Source: Vulcanimicrobiota bacterium (GTDB lineage Bacteria > Vulcanimicrobiota > Vulcanimicrobiia > Vulcanimicrobiales > Vulcanimicrobiaceae). Taken from it: a DNA stretch of 39,226 nucleotides. The notes under the pieces were generated by a model. That model saw only the letters and a program-made list of their open reading frames with translations, made no database searches and was not told the DNA's origin. This document shows positions 22,625-31,015 of the stretch, piece by piece (the first letter of the stretch is position 1; each line of letters starts with the position of its first letter). The DNA lies in contig JASHPI010000047.1 in NCBI GenBank assembly GCA_030038215.1, positions 1 through 39,226 of the forward strand, written 5' to 3'. The position numbers and the translations under genes were made by a program.

Positions 22625-25126
22625 GTGAAGGCCATCGTGATGGCGGGAGGCGAGGGTTCGCGTTTGCGCCCGCTTACCTCTCGGCGCCCGAAGCCCTTGG
22701 TGCCGATCGCCAATAAGCCGGTCATGCATCACGTCGTCGACTTGCTTCGGCGCCACGGCATCACCGAGGTCATTGCGACCCTGCACTACCTCGCCGACGA
22801 GATCGAGAATTACTTCGGCGACGGCGACGAGCTAGGCGTCTCGATCTCTTACGTCGTTGAGGATACGCCGCGCGGAACCGCGGGCGCCATCAAACAGGCG
22901 CAGCCCCTGCTCGGAGATCAGCGCTTCGTCGTCGTCTCGGCCGACGCACTCACGGACATCAACCTCAGCGAGCTGATCGACGTCCACAAGCGTACCGGCG
23001 GCGCCGCCACGATCGCGCTACGGCGCGTCGCCAATCCCCTTGAGTTCGGCGTCGTGGTCGTGGACGAACATCAGCGCGTGACGCGCTTCCTCGAGAAGCC
23101 TTCATGGGGCGAGATCTTCTCCGATACGATCAACACCGGCATCTACGTGATCGAGCCCGAGGTGCTGGACCTGATGGAGCCGGACAACAGTTATGACTTC
23201 GCGCACGACATCTTTCCACGCATGCTGCGTGACGGACGCCCGCTCTACGGGCACGTGACCGGCGGCTATTGGAGCGATATCGGAAACCTTCAACAGTACC
23301 TGCAAGCGAACTACGATGCGCTGGCCGGGGCGGTGAAGGTGGAAATTCCGGGGATCGAGCTTCGGCCCGGCGTTTGGGTCGGCGCGAACGCCGAGATTTC
23401 CGCTCAGGCGCAGATCCACGGCCCGGCGTGCATCGGACGCGACGTCACGATTGAGGGCGGCGTTGTGATCGAAGAGTTGACGTCGATCGGCGACTCGGCG
23501 ATCGTCGCAAAAGACGCTCGGCTTCACCGCGCGATCGCTTGGGAAGACGTCTACGTCGGGGAGGGTGCGTCGCTGACCGGCTGCACGCTCGCCGACCACG
23601 TGATCGTCAAGGATCGCGTGACGATCATGGAGGGCGCGGTGATCGGCCGCGGCAGCACGCTTGGCAGCGGCTCGACGGTGCCTGCGAACATCAAACTGTG
23701 GCCGGACAAATCGGTTGCATCGGGCTCGATCGTTTCGATGTCGCTGATCTACGGGATCAAGTGGCCGGGCTCGCTCTTCGGCGCGGACGGCGTTAGCGGT
23801 TTGGCCAATATCGAGATCACGCCGGAGTTCGCGCTCAAGCTGGGACAGGCGCTCGGCTCGGTGCTCCGCCCGGGCCAGAACGTGATGACGAGCCGCGACG
23901 CGCATCCGGCCTCTCGACTGACCAATCGCTGCATCATCGCGGGCCTGCTCTCGGTCGGAACGAACGTCCACGATCTTCGCGAGAATCCGGTTCCCGTTTC
24001 ACGCTACGCCGTGCGGATGTCCGCAGACGCGGGCGTGCACACCGGCATCTCGCCGTACGACCCCGACCAGTTCTTGATCGAGTTCTTCGACGCGCACGGC
24101 GTGAACCTCGACAAAGGCATGGAACGCAAGATCGAAAACATCTTCTTTCGCGAGGACTTCAGGCGCACGCCGATGCACTCGGTCGGCGTTCTCGGCTTTC
24201 CCGAGCGATCGATCGAGGCCTATATCGATGGATTTCTCGCAGCCCTGGCTCCCCGCGCGCTGGCAGCTGCCAAGATGCGCGTCGTCATCGATTATGCGCA
24301 TGGCAACGCATCGCTCATCCTGCCGCGTATCCTGAGCACGCTGGGAATCGAAACGATTGCCCTCAACGCCTTCTTCGACAGCTCGCAGCTATTGGCGTTC
24401 ACGGCCAATCGCGCACGCCATCTCGAGCAGCTCGCGAACGTCACCACGTCGTTGAAGGCGGCGCTCGGCATTCTGCTCGATCAGCGTGGCGAATCGCTGG
24501 CTCTCGTCGACGATCGGGGACGCATCATCGAAGGAAGCCGGCTGCTCGCACTGCTGACGGTCTTGGTCGCGAGCGTCGTGCCGCACGCGCGTATCGCCGT
24601 TCCCGTGATGGCTCCGACGGCAATCGAAACGGTCGCCGAGCTCTACGGCGCGACGGTCGTGCGCACGCGTACCGAGCGCCGCTCGATGATGGCGTTGGCC
24701 GCGCAGGAAGGCTCGTCGCTCGCCTTCGCCGGCGGAGCCAACTACGAGCTGATCTTCCCCGAATTCGCTCCGGTTTTCGATTCGCTCTACGGCGCAGCGA
24801 AGATCATGGAGCTGATCGCGAGCCAGGGTCGTCCGCTGAGCGCCATTGTAGATGAGCTGCCGTCGTGGCACTTGGCCTCACGTCGCGATCACTGCCCGTG
24901 GGAGCGCAAGGGCGAGATCATGCGCCGCCTGCTGGCCGAAACCAACGGCGAGAACGTGCAGCTGACCGACGGTATTCGCGTAACGCGCGACGGGGGCTGG
25001 GTTCTCGTGCTTCCCGATGCATCCGATCCGCTCTTCAACGTTTTTGCCGAAGGCCGCTCCGATGCCGAAGCGCGCCACTACGCCGATGAAATCGCTTCGC
25101 GGATCGAAGAGCTGGCCCGCGGGTAG
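22625..25126 (+). CDS. Sugar-1-phosphate nucleotidyltransferase fused to a degenerate phosphomannomutase-like domain
   Basis: 833 residues from a GTG. Residues 1-240 are a nucleotidyltransferase: [12 protein letters not shown], then the Lys in [19 protein letters not shown] (metal-binding Asp) and [19 protein letters not shown]. About 250-370 is a left-handed beta-helix of hexapeptide repeats. About 385-833 has the fold order of the phosphohexomutase family. Such proteins are usually called mannose-1-phosphate guanylyltransferases. The mutase part lacks its chemistry: the phosphoserine loop reads TGISPYDP (473-480) instead of TASHNP, and the metal loop reads DQRGES (619-624) instead of DGDxDR. 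So the first domain is probably active on Glc-1-P or Man-1-P, and the rest structural or regulatory. It is the last gene of the glucan operon and converges with the ClC gene. Confidence 0.88.
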   Translation: MKAIVMAGGEGSRLRPLTSRRPKPLVPIANKPVMHHVVDLLRRHGITEVIATLHYLADEIENYFGDGDELGVSISYVVEDTPRGTAGAIKQAQPLLGDQRFVVVSADALTDINLSELIDVHKRTGGAATIALRRVANPLEFGVVVVDEHQRVTRFLEKPSWGEIFSDTINTGIYVIEPEVLDLMEPDNSYDFAHDIFPRMLRDGRPLYGHVTGGYWSDIGNLQQYLQANYDALAGAVKVEIPGIELRPGVWVGANAEISAQAQIHGPACIGRDVTIEGGVVIEELTSIGDSAIVAKDARLHRAIAWEDVYVGEGASLTGCTLADHVIVKDRVTIMEGAVIGRGSTLGSGSTVPANIKLWPDKSVASGSIVSMSLIYGIKWPGSLFGADGVSGLANIEITPEFALKLGQALGSVLRPGQNVMTSRDAHPASRLTNRCIIAGLLSVGTNVHDLRENPVPVSRYAVRMSADAGVHTGISPYDPDQFLIEFFDAHGVNLDKGMERKIENIFFREDFRRTPMHSVGVLGFPERSIEAYIDGFLAALAPRALAAAKMRVVIDYAHGNASLILPRILSTLGIETIALNAFFDSSQLLAFTANRARHLEQLANVTTSLKAALGILLDQRGESLALVDDRGRIIEGSRLLALLTVLVASVVPHARIAVPVMAPTAIETVAELYGATVVRTRTERRSMMALAAQEGSSLAFAGGANYELIFPEFAPVFDSLYGAAKIMELIASQGRPLSAIVDELPSWHLASRRDHCPWERKGEIMRRLLAETNGENVQLTDGIRVTRDGGWVLVLPDASDPLFNVFAEGRSDAEARHYADEIASRIEELARG

Positions 25127-26869
25127 TCAAAACGATTCTGCGACACCGCTGCGGTAGGCATTGAGCACGTCGCGTCGTGTGACGATGCCTGTCAGGGTGC
25201 CGCTTTTTGCATCGACCACCGGCAGCAACGGGGTTTGCGGATCCGCCAGCGCGATCGCAGCCTCCTCCAACGTGTCGCTCGACGAGAGCGTCACCGAGGG
25301 CGGTCGCCGGATCTCATCGACGCGCAGATTCCCGTCGGGGTATTCGGCAAGGCTGGCGGCGATTGCGGAGACGGCGACGAGTCCGATAAAGCGGCGGTCG
25401 TCGACCAGCGGCACGACGAGCTCGTCGCTGTCCCGGAGGCGCGCGGCAACCTCTCTCACGGTCTCGCCGCAGCGCGCGATCACGGGCGCTTCACGCTCGA
25501 CCGAGCCGACACGAACACGTGCAAAGAAGCCGGGATTGCGCGCACGTATCCAGTCGATGCCTTGCCGCACGAGCTTCATCTCGTAAATCGTGTAGCCGAG
25601 CAGCCGACGCCCAATGAGCGTCGCGATGACCGTGCTGACCATCAGCGGCAAAATGATCGTGTAATCGCTCGACATCTCGAAGACGATCATGATTGAGGTG
25701 ATCGGCGCCTCTGCGGCGGCGGCGAAGACCGCGGCCATCGCCACGAGACCGTAGGCGGCGGCGCCGGCCGTCCACGCCGGAAAGGCTAGATGTGCGACCG
25801 TCCCAAACGCGTCGCCGAGCATCGCGCCGGTAAAGAGGGAGGGTGCGAAGATACCGCCGCTTCCGCCGGCTCCGAGCGTCAGCGCCGTGGCCACCGGTTT
25901 CAAAGCTGCCAGCGCGAAGGCGTGAACGGCGGGCACATGTTGCGAGAGGACCGCATCAACGCTTTCGTAACCGACCCCAAAAACTTGCGGGTACTTGATG
26001 CCGATGACTCCGACCAGGCCAAAGCCGAGCGCCGCTTTGAGCCACGCGGCTGCGCGCCATGCATCGAATCGATCCTCGATGAAGTACAGTAGCTTAACAA
26101 AGCCGGCGGCCCAGAATGCAGCCACCATGCCGAGCACCGCGTAGAGGAGCAACTCGGCCGGCGAGACGAGATAGAAGGCCGACGCCGTGAATGAAGGATG
26201 GTTTCCGAAGAAAGAGCGGCCGATCACCGCCGCGACGACGCTGGCGACGACGATCGATGCAAACGAGCGCGGTTCGAACCTTCCCAGGATTACTTCTGCT
26301 GCGAAGAACACGCCGCCGATCGGCGCGTTGAAGGTTGCCGAGATGCCGGCGGCGGCGCCGCAGGCTACGAGCGTTCGAACGATTGGAGATGGCGCGCGAA
26401 CGATTTGGGCGAGAACTGAGCCGATCGCCGAGCCGATCTGCACGATGGGACCTTCGCGGCCGACACTTCCTCCAAACCCGATGCACGTCGCCGAAGCGAA
26501 GCTCTTCACGGCAATGACGCGCGGTCGCATGACCCCGCCGTGAAGCGCAACCGAGGCCATAACCTCCGGAACTCCATGGCCCTTGGCCTCTTTGGCAAAT
26601 CGATTCACGATGAAGCTGGTGACGATCCCGCCGATCATGAGAACCGGCACGACATTAGCGTGACCGAGAAATAGGAAGGCCGGTCCGATAGCCTCCATCG
26701 CGAGACGCGATTGCAAAAAAATCAGGTAACGAAAAGCAACGGCACCGAGTCCACCTCCCAGCCCGACGATCATCGCAGCGATGAGCAAGAACGTGCTTTG
26801 TGAAAGCGAGATACGTCCAAATTTCAGACGGTAGCCTCGAGCCGTCTCGACATAGCGCGCGGTCGGCAC
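25127..26869 (-). CDS. ClC-family chloride transporter with C-terminal CBS pair
   Basis: 580 residues starting at GTG. The membrane domain (about 20-440) has the ion-path motifs KGHGVPEVM, GREGPIVQIG (gating glutamate Glu139) and GSGGIFAPSLFTGAMLG. Two CBS domains follow (about 460-580), which in relatives bind adenine nucleotides. At the position of the inner proton glutamate of E. coli ClC (E203) this protein has Val193, in FFAAEVILGRF. It could be a Cl-/H+ exchanger with an altered proton path, a weakly coupled transporter, or a channel. The start directly follows the GT4 stop, so the two are co-translated. Its end touches that of the glucan operon on the other strand. Confidence 0.93.
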   Translation of the reverse strand: MPTARYVETARGYRLKFGRISLSQSTFLLIAAMIVGLGGGLGAVAFRYLIFLQSRLAMEAIGPAFLFLGHANVVPVLMIGGIVTSFIVNRFAKEAKGHGVPEVMASVALHGGVMRPRVIAVKSFASATCIGFGGSVGREGPIVQIGSAIGSVLAQIVRAPSPIVRTLVACGAAAGISATFNAPIGGVFFAAEVILGRFEPRSFASIVVASVVAAVIGRSFFGNHPSFTASAFYLVSPAELLLYAVLGMVAAFWAAGFVKLLYFIEDRFDAWRAAAWLKAALGFGLVGVIGIKYPQVFGVGYESVDAVLSQHVPAVHAFALAALKPVATALTLGAGGSGGIFAPSLFTGAMLGDAFGTVAHLAFPAWTAGAAAYGLVAMAAVFAAAAEAPITSIMIVFEMSSDYTIILPLMVSTVIATLIGRRLLGYTIYEMKLVRQGIDWIRARNPGFFARVRVGSVEREAPVIARCGETVREVAARLRDSDELVVPLVDDRRFIGLVAVSAIAASLAEYPDGNLRVDEIRRPPSVTLSSSDTLEEAAIALADPQTPLLPVVDAKSGTLTGIVTRRDVLNAYRSGVAESF

Positions 26870-28114
26870 TTAAAATGCCAGCTTGCGGGCAAGCAGATCG
26901 AGGACGATCGGCCACGTGTAGCGTTCGGCGGTCGCCTGACCCGCAGTGCGCAGCGTTCGCGCAAGGGCCGGATCGTCAACAAGCGCGTCTAGATACGAGG
27001 CCAGTTCGGCCGGGCTACCGGTGTCACAGACGAGCGCATTTTCGAACGGTTGCGCGTACTCTTCGCCGGTCGATCCGGTCACGGCGACGCCGCCGGCCGC
27101 CATCACCTCGAGTCCGACGAGACCAAACGGCTCGCGGCCGCTATTGGCCAGGACCGCATCGGCGACGTGGTAGAGCGTGAGCAGCGCTTCTTCGGGAACA
27201 AAGCTTCGGACGTTGACGATTGGACCGTGCGTGCGCGCTACGGCTTCGAGCACCGCCGCGGGCTCGCGCGACTCAACGGTAAGGTTTTCCACCTCCAGCC
27301 CAAGGTGATGAGCGTGCGCAAAGATGCTGTCGCCGTACGCTTCGCGGCCACCGCGCACGACCAACGTTGCTTGCGGATGACGGGTGCGAATCGTCGCAAA
27401 AGCATCGACGGCCGGAATCCAGCGCTTCTCCTCCTCGAAGCGCGCGACTTTGACGAAGAGCGGCCGATGCAGCTGCGCGTCGCTGAGCGCGCGCACGAGT
27501 TCTTCGGGCGGCCCACCCAGAATGCGGTCGGGTATGCCGTTAGGAATTACGAGCGAGTCGACGCCGCGCGACTGCAGCTCGAACTTCATGTACCGACTGA
27601 CGGTCGTGATCCGCGCGGCACGCGTAAGCGCCTGCCAATCCATCGTGTGAAAGCCATAAGTGTTGTTCGCATTCCAGGTCAGAACCGCGCGATCGCGCAG
27701 GTCTCGCTCGCGCAGCAGACGGTCGAGCAAAATGGCAGCCGGCGCGGTCTGCCAATCCTCGGCGATGACCAGCACCGCCTCGCCGCGCCGCGCCGCCGGC
27801 TCCACGATCGTGTCGGCGACAAACGGCGGCACGCTGCGCGTGTAATCGCCCATCTTCCCGCTCTCGCCGTCGTAGACGCTGGCCGGATAATAGGCCGATA
27901 TCCACTGAGACCAGCGCCGGTATTCCAGGTTCGGCGCAGCTCGCTCGACGGCGGCGCGTACCGGATCGCCCACGAAGACGAGAGTCGTCTTCACGCCGGC
28001 CGCGGCCAGCGCAGCACTGAGCTCCGTCACGCGCGTCCCGAGCCCGCCGACCAGCGAATAGGGGTCAGGGCCCTCGAACGAAAGAATGACGGCGTTGTGG
28101 GCAAGGGCGGCCAT
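26870..28114 (-). CDS. GT4-type glycosyltransferase (GT-B fold, synthase-like N-terminus)
   Basis: 414 residues. The N-terminus VILSFEGPDPYSLVGGLGTRVTELSAAL has the glycine-rich loop seen in retaining GT-B enzymes, including glycogen and starch synthases (K-x-G-G-L type). The C-terminal half carries PLFVKVARFEEEKRW, TLVVRGGREAYG and the donor-site motif SGREPFGLVGLEVMAAGG with the two glutamates of the E-x7-E pattern. It should be a cytoplasmic retaining transferase using a nucleotide sugar. It opens a two-gene unit with the ClC transporter and faces the glucan operon. Since that operon has no glgA, this enzyme is a candidate alpha-glucan synthase, but a trehalose- or glycan-forming transferase is equally possible. 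Confidence 0.82.
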   Translation of the reverse strand: MAALAHNAVILSFEGPDPYSLVGGLGTRVTELSAALAAAGVKTTLVFVGDPVRAAVERAAPNLEYRRWSQWISAYYPASVYDGESGKMGDYTRSVPPFVADTIVEPAARRGEAVLVIAEDWQTAPAAILLDRLLRERDLRDRAVLTWNANNTYGFHTMDWQALTRAARITTVSRYMKFELQSRGVDSLVIPNGIPDRILGGPPEELVRALSDAQLHRPLFVKVARFEEEKRWIPAVDAFATIRTRHPQATLVVRGGREAYGDSIFAHAHHLGLEVENLTVESREPAAVLEAVARTHGPIVNVRSFVPEEALLTLYHVADAVLANSGREPFGLVGLEVMAAGGVAVTGSTGEEYAQPFENALVCDTGSPAELASYLDALVDDPALARTLRTAGQATAERYTWPIVLDLLARKLAF

Positions 28115-28175
28115 GTCGCGCTCTTGGTACCGTCACTCCCGTTCACCTCTCAATGTTGGGTAGAACCAAGCTGAA

Positions 28176-28538
28176 ATGATGACCGAACTCGCGCAACGAA
28201 CCTGCGTTCCGTGTCGCGGCGGTGTACCGCCGCTGAGCGACGAAGAGATTGCGCCGCTTCTCGGACAGCTCGATCCGGAGTGGCGCGTCGTCGAGCGGAG
28301 CGATGCCAAGCATGGGCTCGTGAAGCTGCTAACGCGTGAGTACCGCTTCAAGAACTTTGCCGAGGCGATGCGCGGCGCCGTTCGCATCGGCGAGATGGCG
28401 GAGGAGCAACAGCATCACCCCGACCTGCGCGTCTCGTGGGGAAGACTCGGCGTCGAGGTATGGACGCACAAGATCGGCGGATTGACGGAAAGCGACTTCG
28501 TCTTCGCCGCGAAGTCCGACGCGCTGCTCCGCGCCTAG
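28176..28538 (+). CDS. phhB: Pterin-4a-carbinolamine dehydratase
   Basis: 120 residues. The core of the family is clear: LSDEEIAPLLGQLDPEWRV at the N-terminus, KNFAEAMRGAVRIGEMAEEQQHHPDL with the His-His-Pro active-site motif, then VEVWTHKIGGLTESDFVFAAK with the further conserved His. The enzyme dehydrates 4a-hydroxytetrahydropterin; in bacteria without phenylalanine hydroxylase it may serve other pterin reactions, and no hydroxylase is nearby. There is an N-terminal Cys pair (CVPC) often seen in PCDs of many bacteria. It starts a four-gene plus-strand operon. Its TAG stop is in the same reading frame as the following MaoC domain. Confidence 0.94.
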   Translation: MMTELAQRTCVPCRGGVPPLSDEEIAPLLGQLDPEWRVVERSDAKHGLVKLLTREYRFKNFAEAMRGAVRIGEMAEEQQHHPDLRVSWGRLGVEVWTHKIGGLTESDFVFAAKSDALLRA

Positions 28539-28550
28539 AGGTCGCTTACT

Positions 28551-29027
28551 ATCGCACAGTTTACGACTTCCAGCAGCGAGCGCTACTTTGAGGATTACGT
28601 TCCGGGATCGGTCTACGAATTCGGATCGATCACGCTGAGCGAAGACGATATCATCGAGTTCGCGCGCCGCTACGATCCGCAATCCTTTCACATCGACCGC
28701 GAGCGCGCGGCGCGCGGACCGTTTGGCGGCTTAATCGCCAGCGGCTGGCAGACGGGTGCCGTGGTGATGCGCCTTTTCGTCGACCACTATCTCTCGCACG
28801 CCGCCAGCCTCGGCTCTCCGGGAATGGACGAGATCCGTTGGCTTCGTCCGGTACGACCAGGCGATAGCCTGCGCATTCGCGTCACCGTTCTCGAAAGCCG
28901 CATCTCGCGCTCCAAGCCGGATCGCGGAATCGTCAAGGCATCCATCGAGGCATTCAACCAACGCGACGAACTGGTCGCTACGATGGTCGGAAGCAACTTC
29001 ATCGCGCGGCGGCCCGTCAGCTCGTGA
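28551..29027 (+). CDS. MaoC-type (R)-hydratase-like hot-dog protein with no ordinary start codon
   Basis: The frame is open from the PCD stop (TAG, 28536-28538) to 29027 and encodes a complete MaoC domain: FEDYVPGSVYEFGSITLSE, then RRYDPQSFHIDRERA with the Asp and His of the hydratase site, and GPFGGLIASGWQT. Family length is about 150 residues, so the N-terminus must lie near 28540-28580, but the first in-frame ATG/GTG/TTG is at 28761, in the middle of the fold. ATC at 28551, eight bases after AGAGGT, would give 158 residues and is used here as a tentative start. Alternatives are read-through of the TAG, or a sequence error. It would hydrate an enoyl-CoA-like thioester. The stop overlaps the next gene (GTGA), which supports expression. 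Confidence 0.75.
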   Translation: MAQFTTSSSERYFEDYVPGSVYEFGSITLSEDDIIEFARRYDPQSFHIDRERAARGPFGGLIASGWQTGAVVMRLFVDHYLSHAASLGSPGMDEIRWLRPVRPGDSLRIRVTVLESRISRSKPDRGIVKASIEAFNQRDELVATMVGSNFIARRPVSS

Positions 29028-29686
29028 TCTATCACTTTTGCGACGACTCGTTCGGCCCGCCGTTCGAGTTGCGGACGATCGCATTTGCGCGCGAGCACCG
29101 CGTCCCAGTTGCGATCGTTCGCACGCCCCCACGCGCGCTTAGCGTGCGATCGCGCCTGCGTTCAGCCGCGCGCCGCGCCGCCGAACGTTTAGCAGGCTCC
29201 TCAATCTGCCGTCTCATCGTCGAGGACGTCAACGCGCCACCGTTTCGCGATCGCATCGGCCCGGGCGACTGGGGCATCGTCACCGGCTTCAATCAGATTT
29301 TCACGGCGGAGCTTATCGCGCGATTCGGCTCGTTGGTGAACCTGCATCCATCGCTGTTGCCGTACTATCGCGGACCTGAGCCGACCGCGTGGTGCATCCT
29401 CAACGGCGAGACACGAACTGGTTTTACGATCCACGAGATCACGTCGCGCATCGACGATGGTCCAATTCTCTTTCAAGAGGTGGTTCCGATCGAGACGAAT
29501 GCCGATGCGAGATCGCTCGCGCACGCGATCGGGCAGCAGGCCGCGCCCGTCTTTGCGCGCTATCTGGCGTTCGCTGCGCAGGGCGGCGAGTGGCCGCGCG
29601 TTACCGTCGACGCGGCCGCGGTCTACCGCAATCCGGTCGGGTATCGCTCGGCGGTCTCATCGAGCAGGCCGAAAGTTCCAACCTGA
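29024..29686 (+). CDS. Formyltransferase-fold protein (methionyl-tRNA formyltransferase-like, short)
   Basis: 220 residues from a GTG that overlaps the MaoC stop. The catalytic block NLHPSLLPYYRGPEPTAWCI and the following TGFTIHEITSRIDDGPILFQ match the formyl-transferase fold, with the Asn-x-His and Asp of the usual catalytic set in place. It is about 90 residues shorter than Fmt because the C-terminal tRNA-binding domain is missing, so it is probably not the initiator-tRNA enzyme. Relatives formylate amino sugars or small amines using 10-formyltetrahydrofolate. The early part (residues 1-70) is short and basic. It sits in an operon with a pterin enzyme, which is suggestive given the folate-type cofactor, but the substrate is unknown. 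Confidence 0.82.
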   Translation: MIYHFCDDSFGPPFELRTIAFAREHRVPVAIVRTPPRALSVRSRLRSAARRAAERLAGSSICRLIVEDVNAPPFRDRIGPGDWGIVTGFNQIFTAELIARFGSLVNLHPSLLPYYRGPEPTAWCILNGETRTGFTIHEITSRIDDGPILFQEVVPIETNADARSLAHAIGQQAAPVFARYLAFAAQGGEWPRVTVDAAAVYRNPVGYRSAVSSSRPKVPT

Positions 29687-30114
29687 TGGCTACATGGTCG
29701 GACGTGCGCCACTTGGCGCTCGCGTTGCCGGGCACGAGCGAGAAGGTCTCCTCGAATGGTCAGTGCGCGTGGCTCGTACAAAAGAAGGGCTTCGCGTGGG
29801 AGCGGCCGCTCCGCCGCGCGGATCTCGCGGCACTCGGCGACACGGCGCCGGCCGGGCCGATCTTGGGCCTGCGCACCGCCGACCTCGAGATGAAGGAAGT
29901 CTTGCTCGCAAGCGATCCCAAGGTGTTTTTCACGACGCCGCATTTCGACGGCTATCCTGCGGTGCTCGTACGCCTGCCGAAGATCGCCACAAAGCTCCTC
30001 AAGGACGTGATCGTTGAAGCATGGCTCGCCGTCGCTCCCAAACGAGCGGCAACGGCCTTTCTGCAACAAAAGAAAGCGGCGCCGAGCCGAGCCCGACGCC
30101 GCGCGCCGAAGTAA
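29686..30114 (+). CDS. MmcQ/YjbR-family protein
   Basis: 142 residues from an ATG overlapping the preceding stop (TGATG). WSDVRHLALALPGTSEKVSSNG, FAWERPLRRADL, GLRTADLEMKEVLL and FFTTPHFDGYPAVLVRLPKI are the recognisable blocks of the YjbR/CyaY-like-fold family. The C-terminal 20 residues are rich in Lys, Arg and Ala and could bind nucleic acid. The molecular role of this family is not settled. It is the last gene of the phhB operon. A longer frame from 29389 runs inside the formyltransferase gene and was rejected. Confidence 0.88.
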   Translation: MATWSDVRHLALALPGTSEKVSSNGQCAWLVQKKGFAWERPLRRADLAALGDTAPAGPILGLRTADLEMKEVLLASDPKVFFTTPHFDGYPAVLVRLPKIATKLLKDVIVEAWLAVAPKRAATAFLQQKKAAPSRARRRAPK

Positions 30115-30128
30115 GAGCCTCTGTAGCC

Positions 30129-30803
30129 TTACAGAGAACGTTGGGCGACGACGCGACCGACTGCGGGCGTCGAGTCCGCTCCATTGCCCCAAACGCCGTT
30201 GAAGCTGTTATTGTCGTCGTTGAACCAGAATGAGAACCAGCCCGAACCGGTTGGGCTCGTCCACTTCGCTCGCACCTTGTCCTTCGTCCTGAACCTTCCG
30301 TTGATCGCGATGACGGCCCCAACGTGGCAGACGACCGCCTCACCGGATTGCGTGCATTTCATCGTCCCGACGAACGCAGTAGGACCTCCAGCGCCTTTCA
30401 CGTTCCAGCTGCCGGCAGCTGTAACGGGCGATGGGGGTAGCACCTTGTTGCCGACAAAGGAGCCGTTTGCCGGGCGTCCGTTGTATCCCCAGGTGCCGTT
30501 GAAGCTGTGCCCGTTCGGGCTGACGTAGACGGTCACCCAACCGGCCCCGCCCGGACCGTGCCACTTTCCGTTGATCTGGGTCTCGTTGACGAACGTGCCC
30601 GTGAATCCGTTTCCGTTGGCGGCATTATTTCCGACGATCCCGTTGCCCGACTGAGTCAGCGTTATCGTCGACGTGCTGGTGCCGTTCAGGCCGCTCTGCT
30701 GAATGGTCCAGGTACCGGTAATATTCGGCTGCGCAAGCACTGCACTGAGCGACAACGTCGCGAGCGCAGCACCGCACACTATTGAAATAGCAAAACGTCT
30801 CAT
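30129..30803 (-). CDS. Secreted protein made of two related beta repeats
   Basis: 224 residues. The start at 30803 is chosen because GGAGG lies five bases upstream (30809-30813) and because a good signal peptide follows (MRRFAISIVCGAALATLSLS, cleavage near VLAQP). The mature protein has two halves with the same pattern: a K-W-x2-P-x-G-x-G-W block about 15 residues before an S-F-N-G-x-W-G block, in residues about 70-100 and again about 175-205. Both are rich in Gly, Asn and Thr, suggesting two beta-sandwich or lipocalin-like domains that arose by internal duplication. I do not recognise a named family. It converges on the phhB operon. A direct/inverted repeat array lies about 85 bp upstream. 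Confidence 0.8.
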   Translation of the reverse strand: MRRFAISIVCGAALATLSLSAVLAQPNITGTWTIQQSGLNGTSTSTITLTQSGNGIVGNNAANGNGFTGTFVNETQINGKWHGPGGAGWVTVYVSPNGHSFNGTWGYNGRPANGSFVGNKVLPPSPVTAAGSWNVKGAGGPTAFVGTMKCTQSGEAVVCHVGAVIAINGRFRTKDKVRAKWTSPTGSGWFSFWFNDDNNSFNGVWGNGADSTPAVGRVVAQRSL

Positions 30804-30887
30804 CTCTGCCTCCTTCGCAGGGGAGAGACCATTCAATGACTCGGTAGAGCGAGCCTGCGCACGATGGCTTTGTGTTATGGAACACTA

Positions 30888-30919
30888 AAGCTCTTTACTC
30901 TTTAAAGAGCTTAAAGAGC
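30888..30919 (-). promoter_or_regulatory. AT-rich repeat array upstream of the secreted protein gene
   Basis: TTAAAGAGC occurs twice in tandem (30902-30910 and 30911-30919), and its inverse lies at 30890-30897. The arms 30888-30897 and 30903-30912 can form a 10-bp stem with a five-base loop. The place, about 85 bp before the start codon and AT-rich in a GC-rich genome, suits an operator or promoter-linked site; a weak terminator for the upstream gene is the alternative. Confidence 0.45.
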
Positions 30920-31015
30920 ATTCGTCACGATCTCGGCGTCGGCGAAGCCGTTCGCACGCGAGCCAAACCCCCGTCGTACATGGGGGCACGACGAGGGCCG
31001 GCCGGGGCGCCCTGG

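Noticed and set aside
27050-28174. 374-codon plus-strand frame opposite the GT4 gene
   Set aside because: The minus strand has GT-B motifs and operon spacing to the ClC gene. The plus frame is Arg/His-rich with no domain.
28761-29027. Short 88-residue MaoC gene starting at GTG 28761
   Set aside because: This would remove the first half of the hot-dog fold, including the Asp/His active-site segment that is plainly encoded just upstream in the same frame.
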